From Dyella sp. 2HG41-7 (lineage in GTDB: Bacteria > Pseudomonadota > Gammaproteobacteria > Xanthomonadales > Rhodanobacteraceae), in NCBI RefSeq assembly GCF_021390675.1, contig NZ_JAJEJV010000004.1, positions 3,348,001-3,412,000 on the forward strand: a stretch of DNA of 64,000 nucleotides, written 5' to 3'. The position numbers and the translations under genes are program-made. The stretch's first letter is position 1. Every line of letters begins with the position of its first letter. Below are positions 9,173-23,634 of this stretch, piece after piece. Under the pieces are notes generated by a model. The model saw only the letters and a program-made list of their open reading frames with translations, did not search any database and was not told where the DNA came from.

Positions 9173-9541
9173 TCAGAGCACTTCGGGTGCGAGCGAGACG
9201 ATCTTCATGAACTTCTCGCCGCGCAGCTCACGAGTCACGGGCCCGAAAATACGGGTGCCGATCGGCTCGAGCTTATTGTTGAGGAGTACGGCTGCGTTAC
9301 CGTCGAAACGGATCAGCGAACCGTCGGCGCGGCGCACACCCTTGGCGGTACGAACCACCACGGCGTTGTAGACCTCGCCCTTCTTCACCTTGCCACGCGG
9401 GATGGCATCTTTCACGGTGACTTTGATCACGTCACCGATCGCGGCGTAACGGCGCTTGGAGCCGCCGAGCACCTTGATGCACATCAGTTCCTTGGCGCCG
9501 CTGTTGTCGGCGGCGGAAAGCGTGCTTTGCATCTGGATCAT
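9173..9541 (-). CDS. rplN: 50S ribosomal protein L14
   Basis: 122-aa intersubunit-bridge protein and binding partner of the silencing factor RsfS. It has the beta-barrel core, the motif [18 protein letters not shown] and the conserved C-terminal [12 protein letters not shown]. First gene of the spc group after rpsQ. No promoter-like sequence was recognised in the 15-bp gap, so it is probably co-transcribed with the S10 cluster. Confidence 0.98.
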   Translation of the reverse strand: MIQMQSTLSAADNSGAKELMCIKVLGGSKRRYAAIGDVIKVTVKDAIPRGKVKKGEVYNAVVVRTAKGVRRADGSLIRFDGNAAVLLNNKLEPIGTRIFGPVTRELRGEKFMKIVSLAPEVL

Positions 9542-9556
9542 GGCTGCACCCTCCCC

Positions 9557-9817
9557 TTACGCTTCGGCGCGCGTGACGATTTCGACCACGCGGTGATGTT
9601 TGGTTTTGGAAAGCGGACGGCATTCCGCGATGCGCACCACGTCGCCCTCGTTCGCGCCCAGATCGTTCTGAGCGTGGAGCTTGGTGGAACGGCGCACGAT
9701 CTTGCCCAGCAGCGGATGCTGCACTTGGCGTTCGATCAGTACGGTAACCGTCTTTTCCATCTTGTTGCTGATAACGCGACCCTCGAGGGTACGCGCCTGC
9801 TTAGTGTTGTCGCTCAT
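9557..9817 (-). CDS. rpsQ: 30S ribosomal protein S17
   Basis: 86-aa OB-fold primary rRNA-binding protein. It shows the signature [19 protein letters not shown] and the downstream [23 protein letters not shown] pattern. It lies 12 bp after rpmC and is the last gene of the S10 cluster. Confidence 0.98.
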   Translation of the reverse strand: MSDNTKQARTLEGRVISNKMEKTVTVLIERQVQHPLLGKIVRRSTKLHAQNDLGANEGDVVRIAECRPLSKTKHHRVVEIVTRAEA

Positions 9818-9829
9818 GTCGGCCGCCTC

Positions 9830-10015
9830 TTACTTCTTGCCGCCGAGCACGAATTTCGTGCGGGCGATATCGCGCCGAACACGGCGCAGTTGGTGCGGCT
9901 GGCTGAGCTGGCCGGTGCCCTTCTGCATGCGCAGGTTGAACTGCTCCTTGCGAAGGTCCAGCAGATGCTGTTTCAGCTCTTCGGCCGACTTGTTGTTGAG
10001 ATCTTTGGTGGCCAT
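9830..10015 (-). CDS. rpmC: 50S ribosomal protein L29
   Basis: 61-aa two-helix protein beside the exit tunnel that helps dock SRP and trigger factor. A GTG lies one codon upstream, but the ATG at 10015 overlaps the rplP stop codon by one base (TGATG) and is the likelier, coupled start. The conserved helix [17 protein letters not shown] is present. Confidence 0.96.
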   Translation of the reverse strand: MATKDLNNKSAEELKQHLLDLRKEQFNLRMQKGTGQLSQPHQLRRVRRDIARTKFVLGGKK

Positions 10016-10428
10016 CACATCACCGCCCTGGTCACAAACTGGGTCTGCACCGACAACTTGGCAGCGGCCAGGCGAAACGCCTCGCGCGCGGTTGCCTCGT
10101 CGACACCCTCGATTTCATAAAGCATGCGGCCTGGCTGGATCGGTGCGACCCAGTACTCCACGCCACCCTTACCGGCGCCCATTCGGACTTCGATCGGCTT
10201 CTTGGTGATCGGCTTGTCCGGGAACACGCGGATCCACAATTTGCCGCCGCGCTTCACGAAACGCGTGATGCAACGACGTGCCGCTTCGATCTGACGCGCG
10301 GTGAGTGCACCGTGCGTCGTCGCCTTGAGGCCGTATTCGCCGAAGCTGACGAGGTTGGCGCTGAACGCCAAGCCGTCGTTACGGCCCTTAAACTGCTTAC
10401 GGAATTTGGTTCGCTTGGGTTGCAACAT
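10015..10428 (-). CDS. rplP: 50S ribosomal protein L16
   Basis: 137-aa protein that organises the peptidyl-transferase region and the A-site tRNA. It starts [20 protein letters not shown] and carries [23 protein letters not shown] and the [14 protein letters not shown] segment. The Arg residue in that last segment is a hydroxylation target of YcfD-type oxygenases in E. coli. It follows rpsC by 12 bp and its stop overlaps the rpmC start. Confidence 0.98.
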   Translation of the reverse strand: MLQPKRTKFRKQFKGRNDGLAFSANLVSFGEYGLKATTHGALTARQIEAARRCITRFVKRGGKLWIRVFPDKPITKKPIEVRMGAGKGGVEYWVAPIQPGRMLYEIEGVDEATAREAFRLAAAKLSVQTQFVTRAVM

Positions 10429-10440
10429 GGCAACTCTCCC

Positions 10441-11205
10441 TTACTTCGTCCGCTCGCGGCGGCCTTCGCCACCATCGCGATCGCGACGACCTTCACGACG
10501 ACCCTCGCCACCTTCGCGTTCACGACGCGGCTGGGAGGCCTGCTGCTCTTCCTTCGGCTCCTGGCCGACCTGGGACAAGTCGAAGATTTCGCCCTTGTAG
10601 ATCCAGACCTTGATGCCGATGATGCCGTACGTGGTCTTCGCTTCGGCGGTGCCGTAGTCGATGTCGGCGCGCAGTGTATGAAGCGGCACGCGACCTTCAC
10701 GACTCCACTCGGAGCGAGCGATCTCGGCGCCGTTCAAACGACCGGACACGTTGATCTTGATACCCAGGGCGCCCAGGCGCATCGCGTTGCCCACGGCGCG
10801 CTTCATCGCGCGACGGAACATGATGCGGCGCTCGAGCTGCTGAGCGATCGATTCGGCGACCAGCTGCGCATCGAGTTCGGGCTTGCGCACTTCGTTGACG
10901 TTGATGTGCGCCGGAACGCCCATCATGTCGCTGACTTCTTTGCGCAGCTTCTCGATGTCCTCACCCTTCTTGCCGATCACCACGCCCGGACGGGCGGTGT
11001 GAATCGTCACACGGGCGGTCTTGGCCGGGCGCTCGATCTGAATCTTCGAGATACCGGCGGCAGCCAGCTTCTTGCGCAGCATCTCGCGGACCTTGAGGTC
11101 GGCAGCGAGGTACTGGGCGTATTCGCCCTTATTGGCGTACCACTTCGAGTTCCAGTCCTTGGCGATGCCGAGGCGGATACCGGTGGGATGAACTTTATGA
11201 CCCAT
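10441..11205 (-). CDS. rpsC: 30S ribosomal protein S3 with extended Arg/Glu-rich tail
   Basis: 254 aa; the core (about 1-215) has the N-terminal [14 protein letters not shown], a KH domain with [13 protein letters not shown] and the C-terminal S3 fold with WIYKGEIF. S3 lines the mRNA entry channel and contributes to helicase activity. Beyond the core, roughly 35 residues are almost entirely R, E, G, D and Q in short repeats ([13 protein letters not shown]), longer than in E. coli S3 (233 aa). It starts 13 bp after rplV. Confidence 0.97.
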   Translation of the reverse strand: MGHKVHPTGIRLGIAKDWNSKWYANKGEYAQYLAADLKVREMLRKKLAAAGISKIQIERPAKTARVTIHTARPGVVIGKKGEDIEKLRKEVSDMMGVPAHINVNEVRKPELDAQLVAESIAQQLERRIMFRRAMKRAVGNAMRLGALGIKINVSGRLNGAEIARSEWSREGRVPLHTLRADIDYGTAEAKTTYGIIGIKVWIYKGEIFDLSQVGQEPKEEQQASQPRREREGGEGRREGRRDRDGGEGRRERTK

Positions 11206-11218
11206 CGTCTACGTCCTC

Positions 11219-11554
11219 TTAGTTGCCAACGACCACAGTGATGTGGCTCGTGCGCTTCAGGATGCGGGAACCGCGGCCTTTGGCGCGGGCGTGCATACGC
11301 TTCATCGCCGGACCTTCGTCGACGAAGATCTTGGAGACCTTCAATTCATCGACGTCAGCACCGAGGTTGTTCTCGGCGTTGGCGACGGCCGACAGCAGCA
11401 CTTTACGAACCATGTGCGCGGCCTTCTTGTTGGTGAACTGGAGCACGTCGCTGGCGCGGCCCACGGGCATACCGCGGACCAGGTCAGCTACCAGGCGTGC
11501 CTTCTGCGCTGAAATGCGAGCGCTGCGCAGGATCGCTTTGGCTTCGGTGCTCAT
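11219..11554 (-). CDS. rplV: 50S ribosomal protein L22
   Basis: 111-aa protein whose beta-hairpin lines the exit tunnel. Its ATG overlaps the rpsS stop by one base (TGATG); an in-frame GTG one codon earlier is less likely. The hairpin region is conserved, and the [19 protein letters not shown] stretch lies near the C-terminus. It is followed 13 bp later by rpsC. Confidence 0.97.
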   Translation of the reverse strand: MSTEAKAILRSARISAQKARLVADLVRGMPVGRASDVLQFTNKKAAHMVRKVLLSAVANAENNLGADVDELKVSKIFVDEGPAMKRMHARAKGRGSRILKRTSHITVVVGN

Positions 11555-11826
11555 CACTTGCCCTTCTTATCGCCGCCATGGCCCTTGAAGGTACGCGTCA
11601 CGGCAAACTCGCCGAGCTTGTGCCCGACCATGTTTTCGTTGACGAGCACCGGCACGTGCTGGCGACCGTTGTGGATGGCGATGGTCAATCCCACCATTTC
11701 CGGCAGGATCATGGAGCGACGCGACCAGGTCTTGATCGGGCGCTTGGAGTTAGTGGAAACCGCAGCTTCCACCTTCTTCACGAGGTGAAGGTCGACGAAC
11801 GGACCTTTCTTCAATGAACGCGGCAT
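11554..11826 (-). CDS. rpsS: 30S ribosomal protein S19
   Basis: 90-aa head protein next to S13. It has the [20 protein letters not shown] start and the conserved [22 protein letters not shown] end. It lies 13 bp after rplB and is coupled to rplV by stop-start overlap. Standard length and S10-operon position. Confidence 0.98.
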   Translation of the reverse strand: MPRSLKKGPFVDLHLVKKVEAAVSTNSKRPIKTWSRRSMILPEMVGLTIAIHNGRQHVPVLVNENMVGHKLGEFAVTRTFKGHGGDKKGK

Positions 11827-11839
11827 GACGGTTTCCTAA

Positions 11840-12661
11840 TTACTTGCGACGACGCACGATGAACTGCTGCGTGCGCTTGTTGTTACGGGTCTTGTAGCCC
11901 TTGGTCGGCGTGCCCCACGGGCTGACCGGATGACGGCCACCGGAGGTACGGCCTTCGCCACCGCCGTGCGGATGGTCGACCGGGTTCATCACCACACCGC
12001 GAACGGTCGGGCGAATGCCCTTCCAGCGGGTAGCACCGGCCTTGCCGAGCTTGCGCAAGCTGTGCTCGGAGTTGCCGACTTCACCGATGGTGGCGCGGCA
12101 ATCGACCGGCACGCGGCGCATTTCGCCCGAGCGCAGACGGATGGTGGCGTAGCCCGATTCGCGAGCGATCAGCTGCACCGAGGCGCCGGCCGAACGCGCG
12201 ATCTGCGCACCCTTGCCGGGCTTCATTTCCACGCAATGCACCGTCGAACCGACCGGGATGTTGCGCAGGGGCAGGCTGTTGCCGACCTTGATCGGAGCAT
12301 CGTGACCCGAGACCACGCGATCACCCACCGCCACGCCAGCCGGCGCGATGATGTAGCGGCGCTCGCCGTCGGCGTAGCACAGCAGCGCGATGTGCGCGGT
12401 GCGGTTCGGATCGTATTCCAGGCGCTCAATCTTGGCAGCGATGCCTTCTTTGTCGCGCTTGAAATCGATGATGCGGTAAGCCTGCTTGTGACCGCCGCCG
12501 CGATGACGCGTGGTGATGCGACCGAAATGGTTGCGGCCACCCGTCTTCGACTGACTTTCGGTCAGCGGCGCGTACGGTGCGCCCTTATGCAGCCCCTCGG
12601 TGCGGACGCTGACTGCGTCGCGACGACCCGGCGAGGTTGGCTTGTGATTGATTAGTGCCAT
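11840..12661 (-). CDS. rplB: 50S ribosomal protein L2
   Basis: 273-aa conserved protein close to the peptidyl-transferase centre. It has the RNA-binding region with [19 protein letters not shown] and the universally conserved C-terminal [18 protein letters not shown] motif containing the functionally important histidine. It lies 17 bp after rplW in the S10 operon. Confidence 0.99.
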   Translation of the reverse strand: MALINHKPTSPGRRDAVSVRTEGLHKGAPYAPLTESQSKTGGRNHFGRITTRHRGGGHKQAYRIIDFKRDKEGIAAKIERLEYDPNRTAHIALLCYADGERRYIIAPAGVAVGDRVVSGHDAPIKVGNSLPLRNIPVGSTVHCVEMKPGKGAQIARSAGASVQLIARESGYATIRLRSGEMRRVPVDCRATIGEVGNSEHSLRKLGKAGATRWKGIRPTVRGVVMNPVDHPHGGGEGRTSGGRHPVSPWGTPTKGYKTRNNKRTQQFIVRRRK

Positions 12662-12678
12662 CTGTCAGAACTCCTGGC

Positions 12679-12972
12679 TCAGGCCTTCGCAGCCACGTCG
12701 ATCGTCTGGCCTTCGGCGAGACGGACGTAGGCCTTGCGCTTGCCCTGGCGATTGCCCGCGCGGAAACGGAAGGACTTGACCTTGCCCTTGGCGTTGACGA
12801 GATTCACCTGCTCGACTTTGACGTCGAACATCTTCTCGACCGCGGCACGGACATCGGCCTTGGTTGCTTCGGGAGCAACAACGAAAACGTACTGGTTGCC
12901 CTCGGCAAGACGGGCCGCCTTTTCGGAAATGTGCGGCGCGCGCAGCGTATTCAAAATGCGTTCGTTGCTCAT
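12679..12972 (-). CDS. rplW: 50S ribosomal protein L23
   Basis: 97-aa protein at the tunnel exit and docking site for SRP and trigger factor. The start at 12972 ([19 protein letters not shown]) is chosen because its ATG overlaps the rplD TGA by 4 nt (ATGA). An ATG three codons upstream also exists. The conserved [16 protein letters not shown] segment is present near the C-terminus. Confidence 0.97.
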   Translation of the reverse strand: MSNERILNTLRAPHISEKAARLAEGNQYVFVVAPEATKADVRAAVEKMFDVKVEQVNLVNAKGKVKSFRFRAGNRQGKRKAYVRLAEGQTIDVAAKA

Positions 12973-13571
12973 GCCAGCCACTCCTCGACCTTCTTGACCG
13001 CTTCGACGGTCATCACCACGTGGTCGGAACCGACCAGGCTGACCGGGTTCAGCGCAATCACGTCCACCACATGGAGGTACGGGATGTTGCGCGCAGCCAG
13101 GTACAGCGCTTCGTTGGCGTCTTCCGACACCAGCAGCACGCGGCCGGAAACTTGCAGCTCGACCAACTTGGCGACCATCGACTTGGTCTTCGGGGTGTCG
13201 ATGTTGAAGCTCTCGACGACCTTTAGACGACCCTGGCGATTCAGCTCCGAAAGGATGGAGCGAATGGCCACGCGATAGGCCTTGCGGTTGACTTTCTGCT
13301 CAAAGCTGCGGGGCTTGGCTGCGAACGTCACGCCACCGCCCACGAAGATCGGGGCACGGTAGTCACCGTGACGGGCGCCGCCGCCCTTCTGCTTCTTGAA
13401 CTTCTTGGTGGTACCGGACAGTTCGCCACGCGAGAGCTGCGCCTTGGTACCTGCGCGACCGCCTGCCCGATAGGCAACGACCACTTGGTGAATCAGGGCC
13501 TGCTTGAACTCGCCGCCGAACACATCGTCCGACACGCTGAGCGGCTTGGCGCCAATAACATTCAGTTCCAT
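12969..13571 (-). CDS. rplD: 50S ribosomal protein L4
   Basis: 200-aa protein with a globular domain and a long loop that reaches the exit tunnel ([17 protein letters not shown] region). In E. coli L4 represses its own S10 operon through the leader; a structured leader exists here at 14557-14867. The start at 13571 ([11 protein letters not shown]) follows GAGGAGAGACGGC, which itself overlaps the rplC stop region. Overlaps rplW by 4 nt. Confidence 0.98.
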   Translation of the reverse strand: MELNVIGAKPLSVSDDVFGGEFKQALIHQVVVAYRAGGRAGTKAQLSRGELSGTTKKFKKQKGGGARHGDYRAPIFVGGGVTFAAKPRSFEQKVNRKAYRVAIRSILSELNRQGRLKVVESFNIDTPKTKSMVAKLVELQVSGRVLLVSEDANEALYLAARNIPYLHVVDVIALNPVSLVGSDHVVMTVEAVKKVEEWLA

Positions 13572-13582
13572 GCCGTCTCTCC

Positions 13583-14224
13583 TCAACCCTTGGTGGTCGG
13601 GCGGATCACGACGTCGCCACCGGTAGCACCCGGTACCGCGCCCTTGACCGCAATCAGATGACGCTCGGCGTCGATCTTGACCACTTCCAGCCCCTGCTGG
13701 GTGCGATTCACTGCACCCATGTGGCCGGACATTTTCTTGCCCGGGAACACGCGACCCGGCGTCTGACGCTGACCGATAGAACCCGGCGCGCGATGCGACA
13801 GCGAGTTACCGTGCGTTGCGTCGCCCATGGTGAAACCATGGCGCTTGATGGTGCCCTGGAAACCCTTACCCTTGCTGACGCCGGCCACGTCGACGATCTG
13901 ACCGACCTGGAACACCTCGTCAGCCTTGATTTCGGCGCCGACGGCATATTTGCCGGCGTCGGCCGCATTCAGGCGGAATTCCCACAGACCACGACCCGGC
14001 TCGACTTTCGCCTTGGCGTAGTGGCCTTTTTCCGGCGCGGTCAGCAAGCTGGCGCGCTTGACGCCAACGGCGACCTGCACCGCGGTGTAACCATCGTTAT
14101 CTTCCGTCTTCACCTGCGTTACGCGATTCGGCGTCGCTTCAATCAGCGTTACCGGGATCGAGCGTCCGTCTTCGGTGAAGAGTCGGCTCATGCCGCATTT
14201 GCGGCCAACCAGTCCGATACTCAT
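13583..14224 (-). CDS. rplC: 50S ribosomal protein L3
   Basis: 213-aa core assembly protein near the peptidyl-transferase centre. The conserved start is [20 protein letters not shown], so 14224 is used rather than an ATG eight codons upstream. It has the [11 protein letters not shown] and [12 protein letters not shown] motifs, including the MGAVNRTQ region. It lies 20 bp after rpsJ. Confidence 0.98.
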   Translation of the reverse strand: MSIGLVGRKCGMSRLFTEDGRSIPVTLIEATPNRVTQVKTEDNDGYTAVQVAVGVKRASLLTAPEKGHYAKAKVEPGRGLWEFRLNAADAGKYAVGAEIKADEVFQVGQIVDVAGVSKGKGFQGTIKRHGFTMGDATHGNSLSHRAPGSIGQRQTPGRVFPGKKMSGHMGAVNRTQQGLEVVKIDAERHLIAVKGAVPGATGGDVVIRPTTKG

Positions 14225-14244
14225 GTTCGTATCCTGTCTATCGC

Positions 14245-14556
14245 TCAACCAAGCTTGATCTGAACGTCAACGCCAGCGGCGAGATCGAGCTTCATGAGCG
14301 CGTCCACGGTCTTGTCGTTGGGATCGACGATGTCCAGCACGCGCTTGTGGGTGCGGGTTTCGTACTGATCGCGAGCGTCTTTATCGACGTGCGGCGACAC
14401 CAAGATGGTGTAGCGCTCGATCTTGGTCGGAAGCGGAATCGGACCGAGAACCGTAGCGCCGGTGCGCTTGGCCGTCTCGACGATTTCGCTCGCCGAACGA
14501 TCGATCAGACGATGATCGAACGCCTTGAGCCGAATGCGAATCTTTTGGTTCGCCAT
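14245..14556 (-). CDS. rpsJ: 30S ribosomal protein S10 / NusE
   Basis: 103-aa head protein that also acts as NusE in antitermination with NusB and links NusG to the ribosome. It starts [19 protein letters not shown] and has the conserved [14 protein letters not shown] and loop [15 protein letters not shown]. First gene of the S10 operon, with a long 5' leader and its own candidate promoter. Confidence 0.98.
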   Translation of the reverse strand: MANQKIRIRLKAFDHRLIDRSASEIVETAKRTGATVLGPIPLPTKIERYTILVSPHVDKDARDQYETRTHKRVLDIVDPNDKTVDALMKLDLAAGVDVQIKLG

Positions 14557-14867
14557 AACCGTGTCCTGTTATCTAAAGAACAAATTTGTGAATCGAAGTG
14601 GCTTCTCACCACCTCGCACAACCCAATTGCACTGCAGGTACTGCACAAGAGCTACGGAAATTAATTCTTCCGCAGACTCCAAAACGCCGAGCAGGCCTCA
14701 TTGTCGGCCTGCCCAGACGGAAAACGTAGTGGAAACCCTTTAGGAAGCAGAGACTTAAGCTCTAAAACCCAGGGAATCCCCACAACATCCTTGTTAGCGA
14801 ACTCGAAGCACTTCCTGCGCCTCATTTCGCGGTGTGCCGCCCAAAGCAAGTTGGACGGCGAGTCAAC
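14557..14867 (-). promoter_or_regulatory. S10 operon 5' leader with candidate attenuator
   Basis: About 310 nt of non-coding sequence between the candidate promoter and rpsJ. It holds a 7-bp GC-rich stem (14691-14697 with 14706-14712) followed on the minus strand by a GTTTT tract (14681-14690), terminator-like. A weaker AT-centred hairpin follows near 14655-14672. In E. coli, L4 controls this operon by attenuation and translation in a comparable leader; conservation here is inference. A 62-codon frame in the leader (14661-14849) looks incidental. Confidence 0.5.
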
Positions 14868-14873
14868 TTGGCG

Positions 14874-14902
14874 ACTATAGCCTAGTTCCGGCCATAGGAC
14901 AA
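14874..14902 (-). promoter_or_regulatory. Candidate S10 operon promoter
   Basis: Minus strand TTGTCC (-35, 14897-14902) and TATAGT (-10, 14874-14879) with a 17-bp spacer. It lies just downstream of the tufA terminator, which fits independent initiation of the S10 operon. Confidence 0.6.
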
Positions 14903-14911
14903 GCGTTTACG

Positions 14912-14941
14912 AAAAACCGCCTGCGTTGGCAGGCGGTTTTC
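14912..14941 (-). terminator. Intrinsic terminator of the str operon (after tufA)
   Basis: A 12-bp stem (14913-14924 with 14929-14940) with a GTTG loop and a T-run (GGTTTTTCG on the minus strand), 11 bp after the tufA stop codon. Confidence 0.85.
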
Positions 14942-14950
14942 GTACAGCAA

Positions 14951-16143
14951 CTTACTTGAGGATCTTCGCGACGACGCCGGCGCCGACGGTGCGGCCACCT
15001 TCGCGAATCGCGAAACGCAGACCTTCCTGCATCGCGATCGGCGCAATCAACGTCACCGAGATCTTCACGTTGTCGCCCGGCATCACCATTTCCGTGCCTT
15101 CCGGCAACTTGATCGCTCCGGTCACGTCCGTCGTACGGAAGTAGAACTGCGGGCGGTAGTTGCTGAAGAACGGGGTGTGACGGCCGCCTTCTTCCTTCGA
15201 CAGCACGTAGATCTCGCCTTCGAAGTCGGTGTGCGGGGTGATCGAACCGGGCTTGGCCAACACCTGGCCACGCTCGACGTCTTCACGCTTCGTGCCGCGC
15301 AGCAGCAGACCCACGTTGTCGCCGGCCTGACCCTGGTCGAGCAGCTTGCGGAACATTTCCACGCCGGTCACGGTGGTCTTGACCGTGGGCTTCAGGCCCA
15401 CGATTTCGATTTCGTCGCCGACCTTGATGATGCCCGTCTCCACACGACCGGTCACCACGGTGCCACGGCCGGAGATCGAGAACACGTCTTCCACCGGCAT
15501 CAGGAAGGCCTTGTCCAGCACGCGCACCGGTTCCGGGATGTAGGTGTCCAGCGCATCCACCAGCTTGATGATCGCCGGCACGCCGATTTCGGACTGGTCG
15601 CCTTCCAGCGCCTTCAGCGCCGAACCCTTGATGATCGGGGTGTCGTCGCCCGGGAATTCGTACTTGGACAGCAGCTCGCGCACTTCCATTTCGACGAGTT
15701 CCAAGAGCTCCGCGTCGTCCACCATGTCGGCCTTGTTCAGGAACACGACGATGTAGGGCACGCCCACCTGACGGCTGAGCAGGATGTGTTCGCGCGTCTG
15801 CGGCATCGGGCCGTCGGCGGCCGAGCACACCAGGATCGCGCCGTCCATCTGCGCCGCACCCGTGATCATGTTCTTCACGTAGTCGGCGTGGCCCGGGCAA
15901 TCCACGTGCGCGTAGTGGCGGGTCGGCGATTCGTATTCCACGTGCGCCGTGGAGATCGTGATACCGCGCGCCTTTTCTTCCGGCGCCGCGTCGATCTGGT
16001 CGTACGCCTTGAATTCACCACCGAAACGCTCGGCGCCGATCTTCGTCAGCGCTGCCGTCAGCGTCGTCTTGCCGTGGTCCACGTGACCAATCGTGCCCAC
16101 GTTCACGTGTGGCTTGGTGCGTTCGAATTTACCCTTTGCCATG
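14951..16143. repeat. Direct repeat copy 1 (tufA gene), identical to 31970-33162
   Basis: The tuf coding sequence plus one flanking base on each side matches the second copy throughout, as judged from identical text and identical translations in every frame. The flanks are unrelated. This pattern fits gene conversion between the two tuf genes. Confidence 0.85.
14952..16142 (-). CDS. tuf: Elongation factor Tu (copy A)
   Basis: 396-aa GTPase that delivers aminoacyl-tRNA to the ribosome. G motifs: [11 protein letters not shown] near residue 19, DCPGHADY around 81 and NKAD around 136. Domains 2 and 3 follow. The protein is identical to the copy at 31971-33161. It is the last gene of the str operon (rpsL-rpsG-fusA-tuf), 47 bp after fusA, and is followed by a strong terminator. 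Confidence 0.99.
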   Translation of the reverse strand: MAKGKFERTKPHVNVGTIGHVDHGKTTLTAALTKIGAERFGGEFKAYDQIDAAPEEKARGITISTAHVEYESPTRHYAHVDCPGHADYVKNMITGAAQMDGAILVCSAADGPMPQTREHILLSRQVGVPYIVVFLNKADMVDDAELLELVEMEVRELLSKYEFPGDDTPIIKGSALKALEGDQSEIGVPAIIKLVDALDTYIPEPVRVLDKAFLMPVEDVFSISGRGTVVTGRVETGIIKVGDEIEIVGLKPTVKTTVTGVEMFRKLLDQGQAGDNVGLLLRGTKREDVERGQVLAKPGSITPHTDFEGEIYVLSKEEGGRHTPFFSNYRPQFYFRTTDVTGAIKLPEGTEMVMPGDNVKISVTLIAPIAMQEGLRFAIREGGRTVGAGVVAKILK

Positions 16144-16189
16144 GTTCAAACCTCTGAAAGAACTGTGTTGTTTGGAGAAGGCGGCCTTC

Positions 16190-18316
<2,127 letters not shown>

Positions 18317-18346
18317 GGTACTAACCTCGAATGCTTACGGTCTTGC

Positions 18347-18814
18347 TTACCAGCGGTAGTGCGAGAACGCCTTGTTGGCTTCCGCCATACGATGCGTTTC
18401 TTCGCGCTTCTTGATCGCGCCGCCGCGATTTTCGGAAGCTTCCAGCAGCTCGGCAGCCAGCTTGCGCGGCATGGACGTTTCACCGCGCTTGCGCGCAGCT
18501 TCGATCGCCCAACGCATGGCCAGCGCCATACGACGACCCGGACGCACTTCGACCGGCACCTGGTAGGTGGCGCCGCCGACACGACGGGACTTCACCTCAA
18601 CGGCAGGCGCGATGTTGCCCAGCGCCTTCTCGACGAGCTGCACCGGCTCGGCGTGTTTTTCGCCGAGATGGTCGAGCGCACCGTAAACGATGGCTTCGGC
18701 GACGGACTTCTTGCCGCTCTTCATCACCATGTTGATGAAACGGGCGATGAGCTGGCTGCCGTGCTTGGGATCGGGCAGGACCAGACGGGCGGGATGTGAA
18801 CCTTTACGCGACAT
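18347..18814 (-). CDS. rpsG: 30S ribosomal protein S7
   Basis: 155-aa primary binder of the 16S 3' domain at the E site. It starts [19 protein letters not shown] and has the [21 protein letters not shown] segment. S7 is the str-operon repressor in E. coli. It follows rpsL by 17 bp. The tail ends AFSHYRW, a typical S7 end. Confidence 0.98.
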   Translation of the reverse strand: MSRKGSHPARLVLPDPKHGSQLIARFINMVMKSGKKSVAEAIVYGALDHLGEKHAEPVQLVEKALGNIAPAVEVKSRRVGGATYQVPVEVRPGRRMALAMRWAIEAARKRGETSMPRKLAAELLEASENRGGAIKKREETHRMAEANKAFSHYRW

Positions 18815-18831
18815 GTTTCGTGTCCTTTAAC

Positions 18832-19206
18832 TTAGCTCTTCGGACGCTTGGCGCCGTACTTCGAACGAGCCTGGCGGCGCTTGGTGACACCAGCGCAGTC
18901 GAGGCTGCCGCGAACGGTGTGGTAACGCACACCCGGCAGGTCCTTCACACGACCGCCGCGGATGAGCACGACCGAGTGTTCTTGCAGATTATGGCCTTCA
19001 CCACCGATGTAGCTGATGACTTCGTAGCCGTTGGTCAGGCGCACTTTGGCGACCTTACGCAGCGCCGAGTTCGGCTTCTTGGGGGTGGTGGTGTACACGC
19101 GCGTGCAGACGCCGCGGCGTTGCGGGCTGCTTTGCAGCGCCGGCGAAGCGCTCTTGTAGCTCTTCGGGCTGCGGGATTTGCGCACCAGCTGATTGACTGT
19201 CGTCAT
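18832..19206 (-). CDS. rpsL: 30S ribosomal protein S12
   Basis: 124-aa decoding-centre protein. It starts [15 protein letters not shown] and contains [17 protein letters not shown] and [13 protein letters not shown]. The lysines at the classical streptomycin-resistance positions are wild-type. First gene of the str operon; a candidate promoter and a leader hairpin lie directly upstream. Confidence 0.98.
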   Translation of the reverse strand: MTTVNQLVRKSRSPKSYKSASPALQSSPQRRGVCTRVYTTTPKKPNSALRKVAKVRLTNGYEVISYIGGEGHNLQEHSVVLIRGGRVKDLPGVRYHTVRGSLDCAGVTKRRQARSKYGAKRPKS

Positions 19207-19232
19207 GCGAAGCTATTCCTGGGAAACATAAA

Positions 19233-19257
19233 GGCAGACCGAATAAACCGGTCTGCC
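19233..19257 (-). other. str operon leader hairpin with T-rich tail
   Basis: A perfect 9-bp stem (19233-19241 with 19249-19257, 7-nt loop) followed on the minus strand by TTTATGTTT, 26 nt before the rpsL ATG. It lies just after the predicted transcription start, so it could be a 5'-protecting stem or an attenuator. If transcripts read in from rpoC, it could end them. Confidence 0.5.
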
Positions 19258-19268
19258 GAGAAGCGGGA

Positions 19269-19297
19269 ATTTAACATGGGCGCCTTACCTCAGGCAA
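19269..19297 (-). promoter_or_regulatory. Candidate str operon promoter
   Basis: Minus strand TTGCCT (-35, 19292-19297), a 17-bp spacer and TTAAAT (-10, 19269-19274), between rpoC and rpsL. Confidence 0.5.
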
Positions 19298-19342
19298 GAA
19301 AACACCAGGTAAGAGCGAGCCCGCCATCCTTGACTCGAACAC

Positions 19343-19363
19343 GAGGCGCATTCCATGCGCCTC
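19343..19363 (-). terminator. Hairpin after rpoC, possible terminator
   Basis: Perfect 8-bp GC-rich stem (19343-19350 with 19356-19363), 34 bp after the rpoC stop. It lacks a T-run, so termination would need a factor or be partial. Confidence 0.4.
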
Positions 19364-19397
19364 ATTTCGTATGTCGGTGAGTAAAGCCGATGGGGGC

Positions 19398-23609
<4,212 letters not shown>

Positions 23610-23634
23610 TGCATAAGCTCCTGTAACCCGCGGG

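Noticed and set aside
14661-14849. 62-codon minus-strand frame in the S10 leader
   Set aside because: No ribosome binding site or conserved features; it lies across the hairpins of the leader, so it is treated as incidental.
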